Positions 1-10,992 of a stretch of 64,000 nucleotides of DNA are shown one piece after another. The translations under genes were made by a program, and so were the position numbers. The notes under the pieces were generated by a model, which was not told where the DNA came from, did no database searches, and worked only from the letters and a program-made list of their open reading frames with translations. Numbering within the stretch: the first letter of the stretch is position 1; each line of letters starts with the position of its first letter. Origin of the DNA: Caenorhabditis elegans (lineage: Eukaryota; Nematoda; Chromadorea; Rhabditida; Rhabditidae); NCBI RefSeq assembly GCF_000002985.6, contig NC_003284.9, positions 806,001 to 870,000 of the forward strand, in the 5' to 3' direction.

Positions 1-2
1 TC

Positions 3-101
3 CTCCATGGTTACATTGAACCAATCATGATCGAGCAAAAAGATCCGACCCGTACCAATTGTTTTTCAAAAGTATTGGAGGTTTGTGGAACAGTTGGATA
101 A
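3..101 (+). CDS. 3' end of an unidentified gene (partial)
   Basis: One frame stays open from the window edge and encodes 32 residues (including LHGYIEPIMIEQKDPTR) before a TAA at 99-101. An AATAAA lies about 60 bases further on, as expected for a worm 3' UTR. The residue mix looks protein-like, but the fragment is too short to name and no domain can be seen. The opposite strand also has a short open stretch here without a supporting splice site, so the strand rests mainly on the stop plus poly(A) signal. The upstream exons lie outside the window. Confidence 0.4.
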   Translation, partial: LHGYIEPIMIEQKDPTRTNCFSKVLEVCGTVG

Positions 102-159
102 TAGTCGAAGATTGATAGTTAGTTCTCTGACTGATTGGGGACCGGAAAGATAATCACTG

Positions 160-165
160 AATAAA
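160..165 (+). terminator. Poly(A) signal AATAAA
   Basis: A perfect AATAAA about 60 bases after the TAA of the partial + strand gene. In this AT-rich DNA the hexamer is common, so the support comes from its spacing to the stop. Confidence 0.35.
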
Positions 166-1083
166 AAATGAGAAGAGGAAAAAATAAGGAAAAAAACCTT
201 GTTTCCGTGTCCTTGTTAAATAGTTTAAAATTTGTTTTTTATTGTTTACATTAGGAAAAACTTCCTGTTTTGTTAACAAAATCCGGTAAATAAGTTTTAC
301 GGCAATTCACATTGGTATCTAGAGTCGTATGGGTAGAAAGAATCGTATTCTTCTTTATAAAGAAAAAGTGAATATCACATCAAACTTGTGTCGTTGCGTC
401 GTTGTTTATTTTTGTGCGATCATATTTTTTCTATAATAGTTATTTTAATTTAGCAAACACCCAATGCCTGAAAACAGTTTTGAAATGTTTTATTTTCTGA
501 GTAATACATATCTTGGTCGTATCTTAATTGTTTTGTATTCAAATAGTATTTTAAAAAATATTTTACTTCTTGTATAAATTACAAATGAAGTAGCTACTGT
601 TTTAATGCAACTATTATTTTCCCCTGCCAATTCCCTCTTCGCATTCCGCTTTTATTCTCCCTGTGCGATTATCGCGCAGGGGTGTTTGTTGCTGCGTCTC
701 TTGTGTGGTCTCATCCGATCGCAAGCTAATTGTTTCGTTAAACCGATACGCGCAGGGAAAAAAAAATACGCAGCTGAATTATGAGAAATAGTACAGGGGT
801 CATTAGGAACACAGCCGTGGCAGATTAGATTTGTGTATTAAAATTTCTAGAAAGAGAAATTATAATTTTTAGATTTGAAAAAAAAGGAATTATATTTTTT
901 CATCACAAACGTACACTCACTTCAGTTGTAAAATAAAACATTTTGAACTTTTTTTCTTGGCTTAAACTGTACAGCTTCAAGGTATTAAAAAATATTTTGC
1001 AAAATTTTTATGCGAAAAAAAAACTATTTATGATCCATTACTTTAAATTAAAGTCTACAAAACATCCCACATCAAAGATTAAA
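166..1083. other. Intergenic, with a candidate regulatory cluster
   Basis: No exon-like frame is convincing. A 63-residue Lys/Phe-rich frame near 943-1131 has no splice or codon support. Most of the stretch is A/T homopolymer-rich. The exception is about 600-765, which is less AT-rich and carries the motif cluster listed separately. Confidence 0.6.
660..765 (+). promoter_or_regulatory. Candidate X-chromosome recruitment element (rex-like, MEX motif cluster)
   Basis: Two close matches to the 12-bp MEX motif (consensus TCGCGCAGGGAG as I recall it) lie 76 bp apart in the same orientation: TCGCGCAGGGGT at 672-683 and ACGCGCAGGGAA at 748-759, each 10 of 12. MEX motifs are enriched in rex sites, where the C. 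elegans dosage compensation complex binds X chromosomes in hermaphrodites. I saw no other CGCAGGG/CCCTGCG in the window. The cluster lies in non-coding DNA and the neighbouring genes point to the X. Function is inference; binding depends on the whole site and not the motif alone. Confidence 0.5.
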
Positions 1084-2025
1084 TTAAATTTCACACTGTG
1101 GTTTCAGGCAAGCTCCAGAAATTCTAGTTGACAAAATCGTTGAAACCGATGGATCTGGAAAATGATCATATTTTAATTAAATTTGATTTTGAATAAAAAT
1201 AAACTTACGTGTTTCGTTGCAAATATCGCACGTTTTTGGGCACAACGCTCTCACAATTTTTCTATTAAACTCTTTCTGATCTTCACATTTACAATGGTGA
1301 TGAGGGTGTTTTGCACATTTTTCACACTTGGAGTGAGAGCACTTTTCACAAGATTTCGAGTTTATTGGGCAATCCTGTTCTTTGTTTTGTTCTTTCTGGT
1401 GTGCAGGTTCTTGTTCTTCCAAGCTGAAATTATTTAAATTTATCTTGAAAAAAAAATTCAAATCGTTTTTGATCGGATGTTATTCTTTTGCAAAACGGTT
1501 AATTACAAAAAATTTTGACTACTTCCTTTTCTTACCAAAACCAAATTGGAAATGCTATTGTTAACAGTTTTTTGTTGAAAGAACTTACAAAACATGATCT
1601 ATGAATTCCAACATTCTCGATCTATTTTTCGGATTCGTCGAGAACTTCTTCACTGCTTCTTTCAAAAACTTTGCATTTTCTGCCTCCGTATGGCAATAGA
1701 TTCTTAACTTGTCACAATCTTCCACAAAATCGGTGCACTTCTTCAAAGGAGCAGCAGTTGTCGTTGCAATGGTAGTTGGAATTGAAGTAGTGCTGGTTGT
1801 AGTTGGGGCTGGGGTAGTTGTGGTAGTAGTTGGTTTTTGAGTAGTAGTTGGTGCTGGAGTTGTAGTGGTTGTTGTAGTGGTTGTTGGCTTAGGAGTTGTG
1901 GTAGTAGTGGTGGTAGTTGTAGGTAGAGGTGTTGTTGGAACTTCTCGTTTTACAGAATTTCCCTTTCCATCTTTCCCTGAATATTTGCCGGTGGAAGTTT
2001 TTTTGATAATCATTTTTGTGCGCAT
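1084..2025 (-). CDS. Thr-rich linker protein with a ShKT-like Cys domain
   Basis: Modelled exons are 2025-1588, 1423-1209 and 1154-1084, in frame across both introns (donors GTAAGT, acceptors TTTCAG and TTCCAG). The N-terminal 29 residues are Lys-rich, then comes a tract of about 60 residues that is nearly all Thr with Pro (mucin-like, likely O-glycosylated). A Cys-bearing segment follows (CTDFVEDC, RIYC), and exon 2 is dense in Cys and His (KCAKHPHHHCKCED) and ends ALCPKTCDIC, the typical end of a nematode ShKT domain. Such domains occur in many secreted worm proteins, often beside Thr-rich linkers; the function of this one is unknown. No signal peptide is seen at the chosen Met, so an upstream exon may be missing. 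The last exon is the least certain. Confidence 0.55.
1750..1938 (-). repeat. Coding Thr-codon repeat (ACN/ACA tract)
   Basis: About 63 codons, mostly Thr, broken by Pro-Ala and Pro-Lys steps (TTTPAPTTT, TTTPKPTTT). On the + strand it reads as a run of (G)GTNGT. It is part of the ShKT-like gene above. Synonymous codons are mixed, so it is not a fresh microsatellite expansion. Confidence 0.8.
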
Positions 2026-2123
2026 GAATGAATAATGTTTTTTTTTTCAAAAACTTTACAAGGGACACTTACACTGCTCTACCAAAAAACACTATCGATG
2101 TCCGAGATTAAGAGTAGTACATG

Positions 2124-4723
2124 TTAGACCAAAAATAATCCCACTGAAAAAACTCATTAGAATCAGGTAAGCTATGTCACTTTTTTCCAAAAAAATTTAT
2201 TTTGGATCTACAGTGAAAACTTCCAAAATTCGGACACCAATCAATTATAAATTCTAAACTTTTTTCTGGCTCTAAAATAACAATTTCATCTCATAAAATA
2301 CCTGAAACAATATTGCTCCACTGCTGTTTAGTCGCTGTCAACCACTTCTCCACTTCTTCTCTTGTCATCATTTTTACGATATACCCAGCAGTTCCATTCA
2401 AAGCACAATGCACGTATTGGTCTCCAAATTGTTGAATTGCATTTACCGTTATCATTTCCTTTGAATAAATACACCCGACTTGTGTCCACTTAAACTCGAC
2501 AGTTCCATCTCGATTAATGCTAAACCCACAGGATTCCAGGCGGTCTCCGTTTCTAGCACGATTTTCAAATTGGATGATATCGCCGGATGTTGTTGTGCAG
2601 CCCTCTCAAAGTTAAAGATTTTGGTTTTATAATTATTACCAATCATTTTCAATAACTCGGTAGATTCTTTTAATGAAATTTCCTATTTTTCAATATAGTT
2701 AGATTCATAAAACCAACGTCGTATAAAGCGAAATGTATTTGTATTGAAATAAAAATACAGAAAATAACCACGTTTTAAAGTGATTACCGACATAAAATCA
2801 TTATCGAGTTCCAACCTGTATATAGTCTGTTCTATGTGATATGTCTACCCCGCTTGTGCAGTGTAGGGTGAGTTCTTGTGTGTAGCATTTTAGCCTCTAT
2901 GCCTAGCCACAAAACGGTCGGTAGCTCATTGGTATTTTTTTTATTAATTTCCTTATGACTATGCACATTAATATGTCACCTTACAACATAATTTATGTTT
3001 TTTTCTTGTGCGATAACCCGAATACCCTACTAAATATGTTATGCAAACTCACTCAAATCTCCGAATGATCGAACTTGTGTTCCTTGAAAACAATAAAAAG
3101 CGTTTCCATCAACGTAGCGAATTGCATACAATGGAATAAGGTAATTTCCAACAAGGCATCCTTCTTTCTCCACTTTCCCGAATTGGCATGCATAAACCGT
3201 GGCACCATCTTCCGAGTTCCATTCCTCATTGTGCCTGTATACTTTTCCATTGTGTCTGCATCCGAGTTCTAATAGAAAAACCGTAACAAAAGTTGTAAAT
3301 TTTCATTTACGATTTACCAGTGACTTCAGCTTTTCTCAGCACACACTTCCCCTCAACCATTGCACATTTGACAACTGCATCGTCTACAGTTCCGAAATCT
3401 TCTGGTCGAATGTATGTGTTCTCTGCAGTTAAGCAGGCTGGAATTAAAGTTGTAAAGTTGGTTAATACGTATCTTTTTAAGTGCAACCTGCAACTTCTAC
3501 AACAAATGAGCCATTTTCCGATTTTTTGCATTGCATGGTAGATCCCTTTCCAACAACTTTGTTCTCTGAGCCAATCTGAGTTAAATGGAATTTGGAAACT
3601 GGATCAAATTTGCAAAAAAAATTATGAAGAACTTGAATCACGTTTGATCCAAAATCCAGTTGATCAAAGTTAATAGCTTACACGCCAATTGTCTTTGAAT
3701 CTACCCCAAAGTGTTACTACCAAATATTTTGTACCGGTTGTTTACATCTTTACCTATCCTTAGTATTCACTTACGCATATCAAAACATTGAATCAACATA
3801 TGCGCTAAAAAACATAATTTGAAACTGTTAGAAGAAATACAACTAAATAGATTTTTGACATTCACTCACAATGATAACATCTTCTCGTCTATCAATCCAT
3901 GTAGCTCTATCTCCATAAACTTGATCGCCGACTTGACATCCAGCAGCTGAAATGTTGAGAACAATTTTACAAATCTGATAATTCATCTTCATTGTTAAAA
4001 ATTAAACAATTACAAAAGTTTGCCATATATGTAGTGATAAAAAAGATTATTAGGGATCATACAATGGGAATAATTGAAAAATTACAACAGATGGATGCAT
4101 TAGATTTCAACATCACCATTTGGTCGAACGATGACATAGTTAGCTGGCACAATCGCATGATAAATCATGTATTGCTCACTTGTTTGGTGATTCAGCTTGA
4201 CCTTGTTGCGTTCTATGAAGCATGTAAATGTTTCTCCATCTGGGAACGAGCGGGTTTTTCCGACTGGTAGAACTTCTCCTACGGGGTCGAGGCAGGCTGC
4301 AAAGTTATGTAACTGCGTTTTGTGTATTAGATTACCAGTTAGCCAAAATTTTAAACAGGGGTACATGACTAACAAACAAAAATCTCCTGACTTACTCTTC
4401 ACAGAGTACTGAGCATTAGTTCCATCAATTACACAGTGATACTTGAACCATTTTTCGTTGTGGGTCTCCCACTGTTGCAAAGTGACACCGGTGAGATCAT
4501 TCGATGGTTGGCATCCTAAAAATTTATTTTTTTTTCTTTTTAATTTTCTAATTCAAAACCCACCAGCAATATTGTAACCCTTTACACTTCCACTTTGATA
4601 GCATTGGTACTTGATATAGTTTTCCACAAAATAACTTCCCGGATTACAATTCTCCAGGTTAATTGGAGAAATTGCAGCTGAAAGTGGAAATATTCCGAAA
4701 AGTAGGAAAGTAACGATGTTCAT
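2124..4723 (-). CDS. Secreted multi-unit Cys-rich protein (MIG-18-like fibronectin type I repeats)
   Basis: Nine exons join in frame into about 427 residues: 4723-4564, 4515-4396, 4296-4117, 3946-3870, 3575-3488, 3437-3318, 3268-3053, 2604-2302 and 2143-2124. The start follows no signal loss: MNIVTFLLFGIFPLSAA is a clear signal peptide. The rest is about eight units of 35-60 residues, each beginning and ending near a Cys, with a central aromatic-x-Cys (FKYHC, FTCF, FYCF, VYAC) and often a Gly-Cys boundary. This pattern resembles the nematode 'abnormal cell migration protein 18-like fibronectin type I' domain of extracellular proteins; I infer a matrix or cuticle-associated role. Most middle exons are phase 1-1, one unit each. 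Weak points: donors GTGATG (4116) and GTTGCA (3487), the acceptor at 2605 and the tiny last exon. Confidence 0.7.
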
Positions 4724-5252
4724 GTCGAAAAGACAGGAATGAAAATTTGGGGAGCTGGGATGGGTGAGGGATGTCAAAAAGTGCAGTAAAGAATGCAAAA
4801 AAACATGAGGGGAACAGAGATGTGGGGGAATTTAGGGAGAACGATTTATCAACCGATCGGACATGTCTCTGCGAGTATCAAATACATCTCTGGTACATTT
4901 ATTATTGATCGGGCTTTATTTAAAAAAACAAAATGGGGAGCTCATAGAGCTCAATTATATGACAAATGTTTATTTTTTAATGACAATAAATAGACCATAA
5001 CGAGACCACAGTCCTGAAACTTCTCAAACTAGGGAAACAGTTTTCTGCTAGTATTTTTTTTCCTAAATTGTTTTACTACGCTAACGCGGATTTCTTGAAA
5101 GCTTCGAATCTTAGATGCAGGCTTTCTGGTGATGGTACTAATTTATTGTTAAGTAACTTGGTACTTACTTTTCAAAATTCTAAACATTTATTCATTTTAT
5201 AGTTATCAAAATTGAATATATATACACAACCAAACAAAATATTCAAATATTG
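4724..5252. other. Intergenic
   Basis: Holds the 5' flank of the secreted repeat protein and the 3' flank of the thioesterase gene, both on the minus strand. I see no additional gene; the short + strand frame near 4793-4993 has no splice support. Confidence 0.6.
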
Positions 5253-7100
5253 TCAAACTTTTGGAGCTCTGACAAGTGCTTCTTGAGCAGTCGAAATGAT
5301 AAGTCGACCATCACGAGACCATAAACGGCCTTCAATAAATGCACGACTTCCACCTAGAATTTAACGCCATTTCTTAAAAAATATTTTACAGAATTTTATA
5401 CCAGCTTTTGAGCTAATTGTCTCATACAGCATCCAATCATCGATTCGAAACTCATTTTCATGCATCCAAATACAATGATCCAGGGAAAAAGACATTGAAG
5501 GGATGAATCCGTTTCTGATATGAGGTCGTACTGCCGTGGTGAGCATGCTCAAGTCGGTGAGGTAAGCAGCGACGCACTGATGGAGACGGTGATCATCTCC
5601 TGAATCATAGTATTGAAAACGAATTATTTTGAACTTCTAACCCAAATTCTCTCTTGCTCGAATCCAAATCATCGACATTGGCTCAGTATCTTCTTTAAGC
5701 AAGTACTTGGCTGGGTTGACCGGGCGAACATCAAAAACTCGCTCAAAAGCATCTGGAATTTCTTTCAAAAAATGTTGGATGACACCAGCGGTGACTTCAT
5801 CGACTTCTTTCGTGCGGAGCACTTCCAGCGCTGCTTCTCGAGCTGGCTGGAAAATATATAATAATGGAAAGTAAACCTAGAATTGCAGTGTAATGTTATT
5901 ATATTTTTTAGTTATATTTCAAGCTTCCATGGGAGGTGGGCCTGTTTTCAGGACGTGACGCCTGCCTCTAACCTGCCCGCCTCACGCCGGCCTCTCGCCT
6001 TATTTTTACGCCATGGCGAACAATCAAAGGCTTCATGTTTGCACCAAATAGTGCCAAAGGTGGTTCTTCCGTCGCGGCACTATACAGAAAGCGCGTGGCA
6101 GGCGTTTTGGTGCCTGCATGGAAAAACTTGATTGTTTTGAAGCAACCTACAAGCAATTGTTCTGGAGGTGTTACTTCCGGCATTTTGGAGCTATGTTTAA
6201 TTGCATCGGGTTCTTTCTGAAAAGTATCTCTTTTTTTATTCTCTGTTCCATTTCCCCAGCATACATGATGGAAACTAATTTGGCAAGAAAAAATTGCCTC
6301 TCCATCCTGCACAGCCTTCACCACTCGCGTACAAAAACTTCTTCCGTCTCGAATGCGGTCGATCATGTAAAGAATCGGTTTGTCCACACTCCCTGAAACA
6401 CACAACACAACAGTTGCCGTCTTCTGTTATCAACTGACCCGTCTTGATGAAATAGCTATGTAATGAGTGAGGTATGAAACAATCTTCCACGGTGGCAGCT
6501 GCTGCCGCCAACGATTGACCAACAACCTAAATATTTGAGGATGATCGGTGGGAACTGATATATAGGATTTGGAAGTTTATATTGAAAATTTGAGTTTTCT
6601 TACCTGACCGCCATAAACGGCATTGTAGGAATGACGACCCTTCAACAAGTGGCGAGCGCTGCAAGAAAATCTAATGTTCTCATGTTTTGTGATGATCGAG
6701 TCAGGAATTGTGCGACGTGTGATGTCACATCATTCAAAAATATATTATAAGCAGAGTCAAAGACTTTATTAATAATGCACATGCCTGAACACTTTTTACA
6801 CTTTTAAGGATATTTTTGTAGTGACTGTTCCGAAAAATGTTTGAGCTGTCTCCGAGCACCAATCAAAATGTTGTTGAGCAAAATTTGAAAATACATCATT
6901 TTTCCAACACTTACATGTACAGATTGGTATCGATTCTCTGTAGATTCAGAAAAGTATCAATGAGCCCTGCTTTTATATCATTTGCTCTTGACTCAAACTC
7001 GATATGCTCCACGTTGCACAAAGGAGTTCCCTAAAAATCTTTCAAATTGCAATTGAAACAAACCCTAACATACCTCGGTTGGTGCTTTCGGTTTTGCCAT
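5253..7100 (-). CDS. Acyl-CoA thioesterase II (ACOT8/TesB family)
   Basis: Eight exons give 343 residues: 7100-7074, 7030-6915, 6658-6604, 6526-6439, 6392-6151, 5846-5642, 5599-5402 and 5353-5253. It hydrolyses acyl-CoA to free acid and CoA, in related proteins mainly in peroxisomes. The double-hotdog family is recognisable from YGGQVVGQSLAAA and HSLHSYFIKTG in the N-terminal half, then RDGRSFCTRVVKAVQ, and from SLDHCIW, DDWMLYE, GGSR and the AQEALVR end in the C-terminal half. The family's catalytic Asp (SLDH) and Gln (AQE) are present. Length fits ACOT8 (about 320). A TTTTCAG seven bases before the ATG looks like a spliced-leader acceptor. The C-terminus is APKV, not a canonical SKL-type peroxisomal signal, so location is uncertain. 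C. elegans has several paralogues; I did not assign which. Confidence 0.9.
5930..6125. repeat. GC-rich intronic insert
   Basis: Inside the intron between the thioesterase exons at 6151 and 5846 lies a stretch far richer in G/C than its flanks, with internal echoes (acgcctgcc, cctgcccgcc, acgccggcc, ggcaggcg). A short GC-rich stretch with related words (aacgcctgcc, ggcgggc) sits in the last daf-3 intron near 12543-12605. I read both as copies of a dispersed repeat; the family is not identified. Confidence 0.4.
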
Positions 7101-8022
7101 GATCAATCTGAAAATTGAAAATAATAGTTCAAATTTTCAACTGTGTACGCGAAAACATGTTTTGAGAGACGCAGAAGTTTGGGGAGAAAATCATTGAGTG
7201 GAGATGACGAACAAAACAATAACGACGCAACAGTGTAGGCTAAATGAGACTTTGAAAAAAAACTAGAACAGGAAGTGATATCTAATAATTTGAACAGTTT
7301 AAAATGCATTTGCTACTAAATTCAGAATTCATACTGTTCAAAACTTCAAAATTTAAAAATATAAAAAAACCGTTTTTTTTTTTGAGAAATTGCATTTATA
7401 ATAATTTCAGAAATGCAGAAAATGCATATTGAGTTGCCAACCAATGATTTATAGTCAGAAAAAGCGGAAACTGGAATTTTGTTGCCTAGTATAGTGTGGC
7501 CAAACAAACAAAATACATAAGACCTCACGTGTACAGTTTATCAGTACATTATTACATTTCAAAGTGATCAAAGAGGAACTTCAAATCACATACGCCTGCT
7601 AGAAAAAAAAAACACCAGAGCTGCTATATAAAGAACAACTAAAAAGGCTTTTGCGTTTCGAAAAAAGTGTAGAAAACCCTGCCCCAGTGACGTCACTTTT
7701 TTCAACCATCATCAAGCCTACATCTTCTTCATAATCAGGTTTCAGAAACAAAAAGGGAAAGAGTACCAAAAAAAATTTTTTTGAATTATTTTTGATCTAC
7801 ATTGGTAAACTGAACACCCCACCTTCATCCGATTAATGGTTACATAGAAAGTAAAATAAAACATTTTATTCGTTAATTCATAAAACATATAAATAACATG
7901 AAAATTGAGAAAAATAAATTCTTCAAACTTTTGCAAGTTCAAGCCGTACATTTGAACATGGGTGGTTTGAAATTGTGAAATTACAATACTCAAAATTAAC
8001 AAAAACATGACAATCGAAGTTG
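7101..8022. other. Intergenic between ifd-2 and the thioesterase gene
   Basis: No gene seen. It contains the likely SL acceptor at about 7108-7114 (RC TTTTCAG) and a palindromic TGACGTCA at 7688-7695, roughly 590 bases upstream of the thioesterase ATG. Short minus frames here are Phe/Tyr/Lys-rich and unsupported. Confidence 0.6.
7688..7695. promoter_or_regulatory. Perfect CRE palindrome TGACGTCA
   Basis: The full 8-bp CREB/ATF consensus lies upstream of the minus-strand thioesterase gene. Whether it is used cannot be read from sequence. Confidence 0.35.
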
Positions 8023-9917
8023 TTACAATAAGGAATCGTTGTATGCCGAACCATAGGCGTGGTAGGAAGTTGTTCTAGGGCCTGACTGTGGCAAGGGTGG
8101 CGGTGGAGCATTATAGGTCACGTGGGTTTGAACTGTGGTACGGAGGTGCTCAGCGTTTTCCATTAGTTTGCGGTAATGGTTGATTTCGTTTCGCAAGTTC
8201 TGGAAATTATTAAGGAATTTACAAATTTGTGAATTTAAAACTTTAAATTTTGAACATACGATCTGGTTCTCTACTAATTTGTCAAGTTCCACTGAAAGTT
8301 TTGTGCATTCCTCTCTCATTTTAATTACTAGATTTTCTTTTTCATTGAGTGCAATTTCGAACAATCTTAGATTTTCCTTGTCTTGGAAGTGCAAGTCGTC
8401 GATTCGTTTGATAAGTTGTTGATTCTGAATTCAATAACGTTTCAACAAATGATCCCAAACTCCCAAACTCACGATAGTTTCAGAATCTGAAAGCTTTCCT
8501 CGGAACTCGTTGACAATCGACCTAATTCGAAGAATCTCTTCTCTTGCCTGGTTTTGTATTGAGCTATAGCTTTCGGATCCCTTCTTGATTTCCGTGATCT
8601 TTTTGTGATACCAATCCTCCCATGTCTTTCTGGCGGCACGTGAATCCTTCTCGAATCGGTCTCGAATCTCTTTCATCGCCGCGTGCAGCTCATTGTGGAA
8701 ATAGTCCCTGTTCTTGTTTGTTGTGTCACGTCTAGCCTTGCTAATTTCCTCTCGAATGGCAATGTCGTGTTGTGAAATGCACCCGTTAAGACGCTTCAAT
8801 AACTCTTGAGACGAACTTGAGTGCTTGCTGCGTTCTTTGTCTCGCAGTGCATGCACTCGTTTGATATCACTTCGGAGACGCGAAATTTCAGAGTGGACAC
8901 GGCTTTTTTCTTCTTCACAGTCAGTTGTGAGACGTTTGATGTAAGAATTCTGTAAATTGTTGGATTTGAGAAATCGGAGAACTCAAAAAAACAATTTGAA
9001 AAATGGAAATTTTACTGTTGCACCAGAACTATTGCTAGGTCAAAAAAATAATTTTTTGTATTAATTTTACACAAATTGTGTCTACTAACCTCTGCCTCCA
9101 GGTTTGACAAAATTTTCATTTGACTTCTTTTGTCTTCTCTTGTTTGAACTCTCAGCTGGAAAGAGCTTTCCAAACTGAAATTATATGTACAACTAGTTGT
9201 ATAGTAAATTTACAAAAAACTAACTTTTTCTTTGCAGAAATCACATCTGGCTCCAGTTTTCTGATATTTTGCTCAGCCGTCGAGATCTTAGCTTTGTTTT
9301 CACGGACCAAAGTGAAAAGCGACTGCAATTTAAAGTTAAAGCTTAATAGAAAAATGATTACTTACGGCTTTTTCGGATTCAAAATAGACAGCAATTCGTT
9401 CCGAATGTGTGTGTGCTGCATTACGGAAAACACCAATGTCGTTTTCAAGAACTCGATTTTGTGCTTCAAGGAAGCGCACCTGAAAAATAGTTTTGTTCAA
9501 ACAGAATATTATACAATATTTAATATTTTGGTAAAGGCTCAGTGTGCACTTGATACTTTATTCAGGTTTTCCGGATTAATTTATTTAATTATAAAAATAA
9601 ATTTAAAAAACTTGGCGCACTCCATACCAAAATTATTTGGACAACAATGATTATAAACCTATCACTTACACAGTTTCAAAATCTAGTAAAATTCAACTAA
9701 CCTTCTCTACATATCGTGCCAATCGGTTATTCAAATCTGCAATTTCAACCTTCTCCCTTTCACGATTGTCTCTGATGATAGCAGCCGCATTTTGAGCATA
9801 TGCAGAAAGTGCTCCACTGGTAGTTATTCCGGTTGGCAAATTTGTCCGCCCGCTTTCAATAATTCTTGCAAGAGCGGGATGATTTTGCAGACGCGTTGGG
9901 TTGAGAGGGTCAGTCAT
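8023..9917 (-). CDS. ifd-2: Cytoplasmic intermediate filament protein, short tail
   Basis: Seven exons give 443 residues: 9917-9702, 9479-9366, 9322-9225, 9174-9090, 8949-8473, 8424-8260 and 8199-8023. The filament rod starts at the helix-initiation motif LNNRLARYVEKVRFLEAQN (about residues 65-83) and runs as heptad coiled coil to the termination motif EINHYRKLMENAE near residue 390. The tail is only about 45 residues, Pro-rich then Ser/Tyr-rich, without the lamin-type Ig tail found in many invertebrate filaments. IFD proteins of C. elegans are intestinal, at the apical terminal web. The symbol comes from the rod sequence, the short tail and the position beside daf-3, as I remember the map; another IF gene is a small possibility. 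Confidence 0.85.
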
Positions 9918-10797
9918 GGCGTTTTTATTCTAGAAATTAGTTTTGAATAAAAAAAAACAAAACTTGAATATTTTTAATTTGAATATAAAACACTGAAACT
10001 AAAAAATGAGAAAAACTGAGCCGTTCCAATCACTATTATCTAAATAAATAATAGTTGTATAGCGACATTAACGGTCTGAAACACTTAAAATGGTAAAACG
10101 GGGCGTTATCAACCGCCTCCTTATCACTTATCACGCAGGCTAGCTCATTTGGAATGTGCCTTGTAACGTACAAAATAGGTGAATCATAAAACTGCTCAAA
10201 TTCTTATGGAAATTGACATTTTCCATAATGACATGGCGTGGGGGTTAGAAAATAGCTTGATGACTAAGGAAGAAACGGAAGAAATTTGTATTAGTTTTGT
10301 GTTTTTGATAAATAATATTAATGCTTATTTGTCAAGATAAGAGTTACACCGGAAAGAGGAAGAAACGTGAAAATTATGATTTAAACAAATAAATGAAATG
10401 GCCAATTGGGCCGGCTATAGTTCGGGAGATCAAGGTGGGGCACTTGGTGTCAGACTGTCCCATTACGGTTTGATCTACAAACAATGCGCTAATTTTTTTC
10501 ACAGAAAAAGTAACGTCAGCACGTTCTTAACCATGCAAAATCAGTTGAGAAGTCTGTGTCTAAATTCCCGCGATTCTCGGAGATCTTCTTTTCATTCTCA
10601 CGTCCTTTTTTGATTTTGATTAATTTGCCAATAAGTTGACTGAAGTAATGTAGGATTGATGAGTTGCCAAGTGAAGTGCTCGCAGAGACCTTTTTGATGA
10701 CGTCATAACTGTTGGGTATCAACGTGTATTGACCCACGACGTGGCTAAGAAGATCGTGCAACGTGAACTCTATGAACTAACTTAATCATTCCTTAAT
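9918..10797. other. Intergenic with repeat fragment
   Basis: This is the 5' flank of ifd-2. It includes half of a foldback repeat (10445-10580) and a TGACGTCA at 10698-10705. No gene is supported; a minus-strand frame around 10516-10761 overlaps the repeat. Confidence 0.55.
10445..10580. repeat. Foldback repeat, one arm plus core
   Basis: Contains GGTGTCAGACTGTCCCATTA, CGGTTTGATCTAC, the core ACGTCAGCACGTTCTTAACC and a CAGTTGAGAAGTCTG stretch. The same words occur in the complete foldback element at 40065-40243. Only one arm is present here, so this copy is truncated. Confidence 0.7.
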
Positions 10798-10992
10798 TTA
10801 GTAATGTAATAAACTACTCGTCTTCTCTCCTTGTTCGGCCTTCGAATACATAACCATAACATACTTCAGTAACACATATGCAGCCGACATAAACAGAGTT
10901 AAGAAATGGCCGCTCACATTCGGCATATGCTTGAGTTTTAGGAGTGGCATGGTAAACTTGATTACTATGCTGCCTGGAAACATTCCTGCCAA
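10798..10992 (-). CDS. Possible 64-residue single-pass membrane protein
   Basis: A single-exon frame starts at 10992 and ends with TAA at 10798-10800. It contains a hydrophobic helix (HFLTLFMSAAYVLLKYVMVM, about residues 29-48) flanked by basic residues, followed by a charged tail. A ...TTGGCAG precedes the ATG and could be a weak trans-splice acceptor. Size and layout resemble small mitochondrial inner-membrane subunits, but I recognise no family. It could equally be a chance frame; residue composition is the only positive sign. Confidence 0.35.
   Translation of the reverse strand: MAGMFPGSIVIKFTMPLLKLKHMPNVSGHFLTLFMSAAYVLLKYVMVMYSKAEQGEKTSSLLHY

Noticed and set aside
9120-9650. A 176-codon + strand frame opposite ifd-2
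   Set aside because: It is antisense to coding exons whose introns and coiled-coil sequence are unambiguous; the Phe/Cys/Asn-rich product is a shadow.
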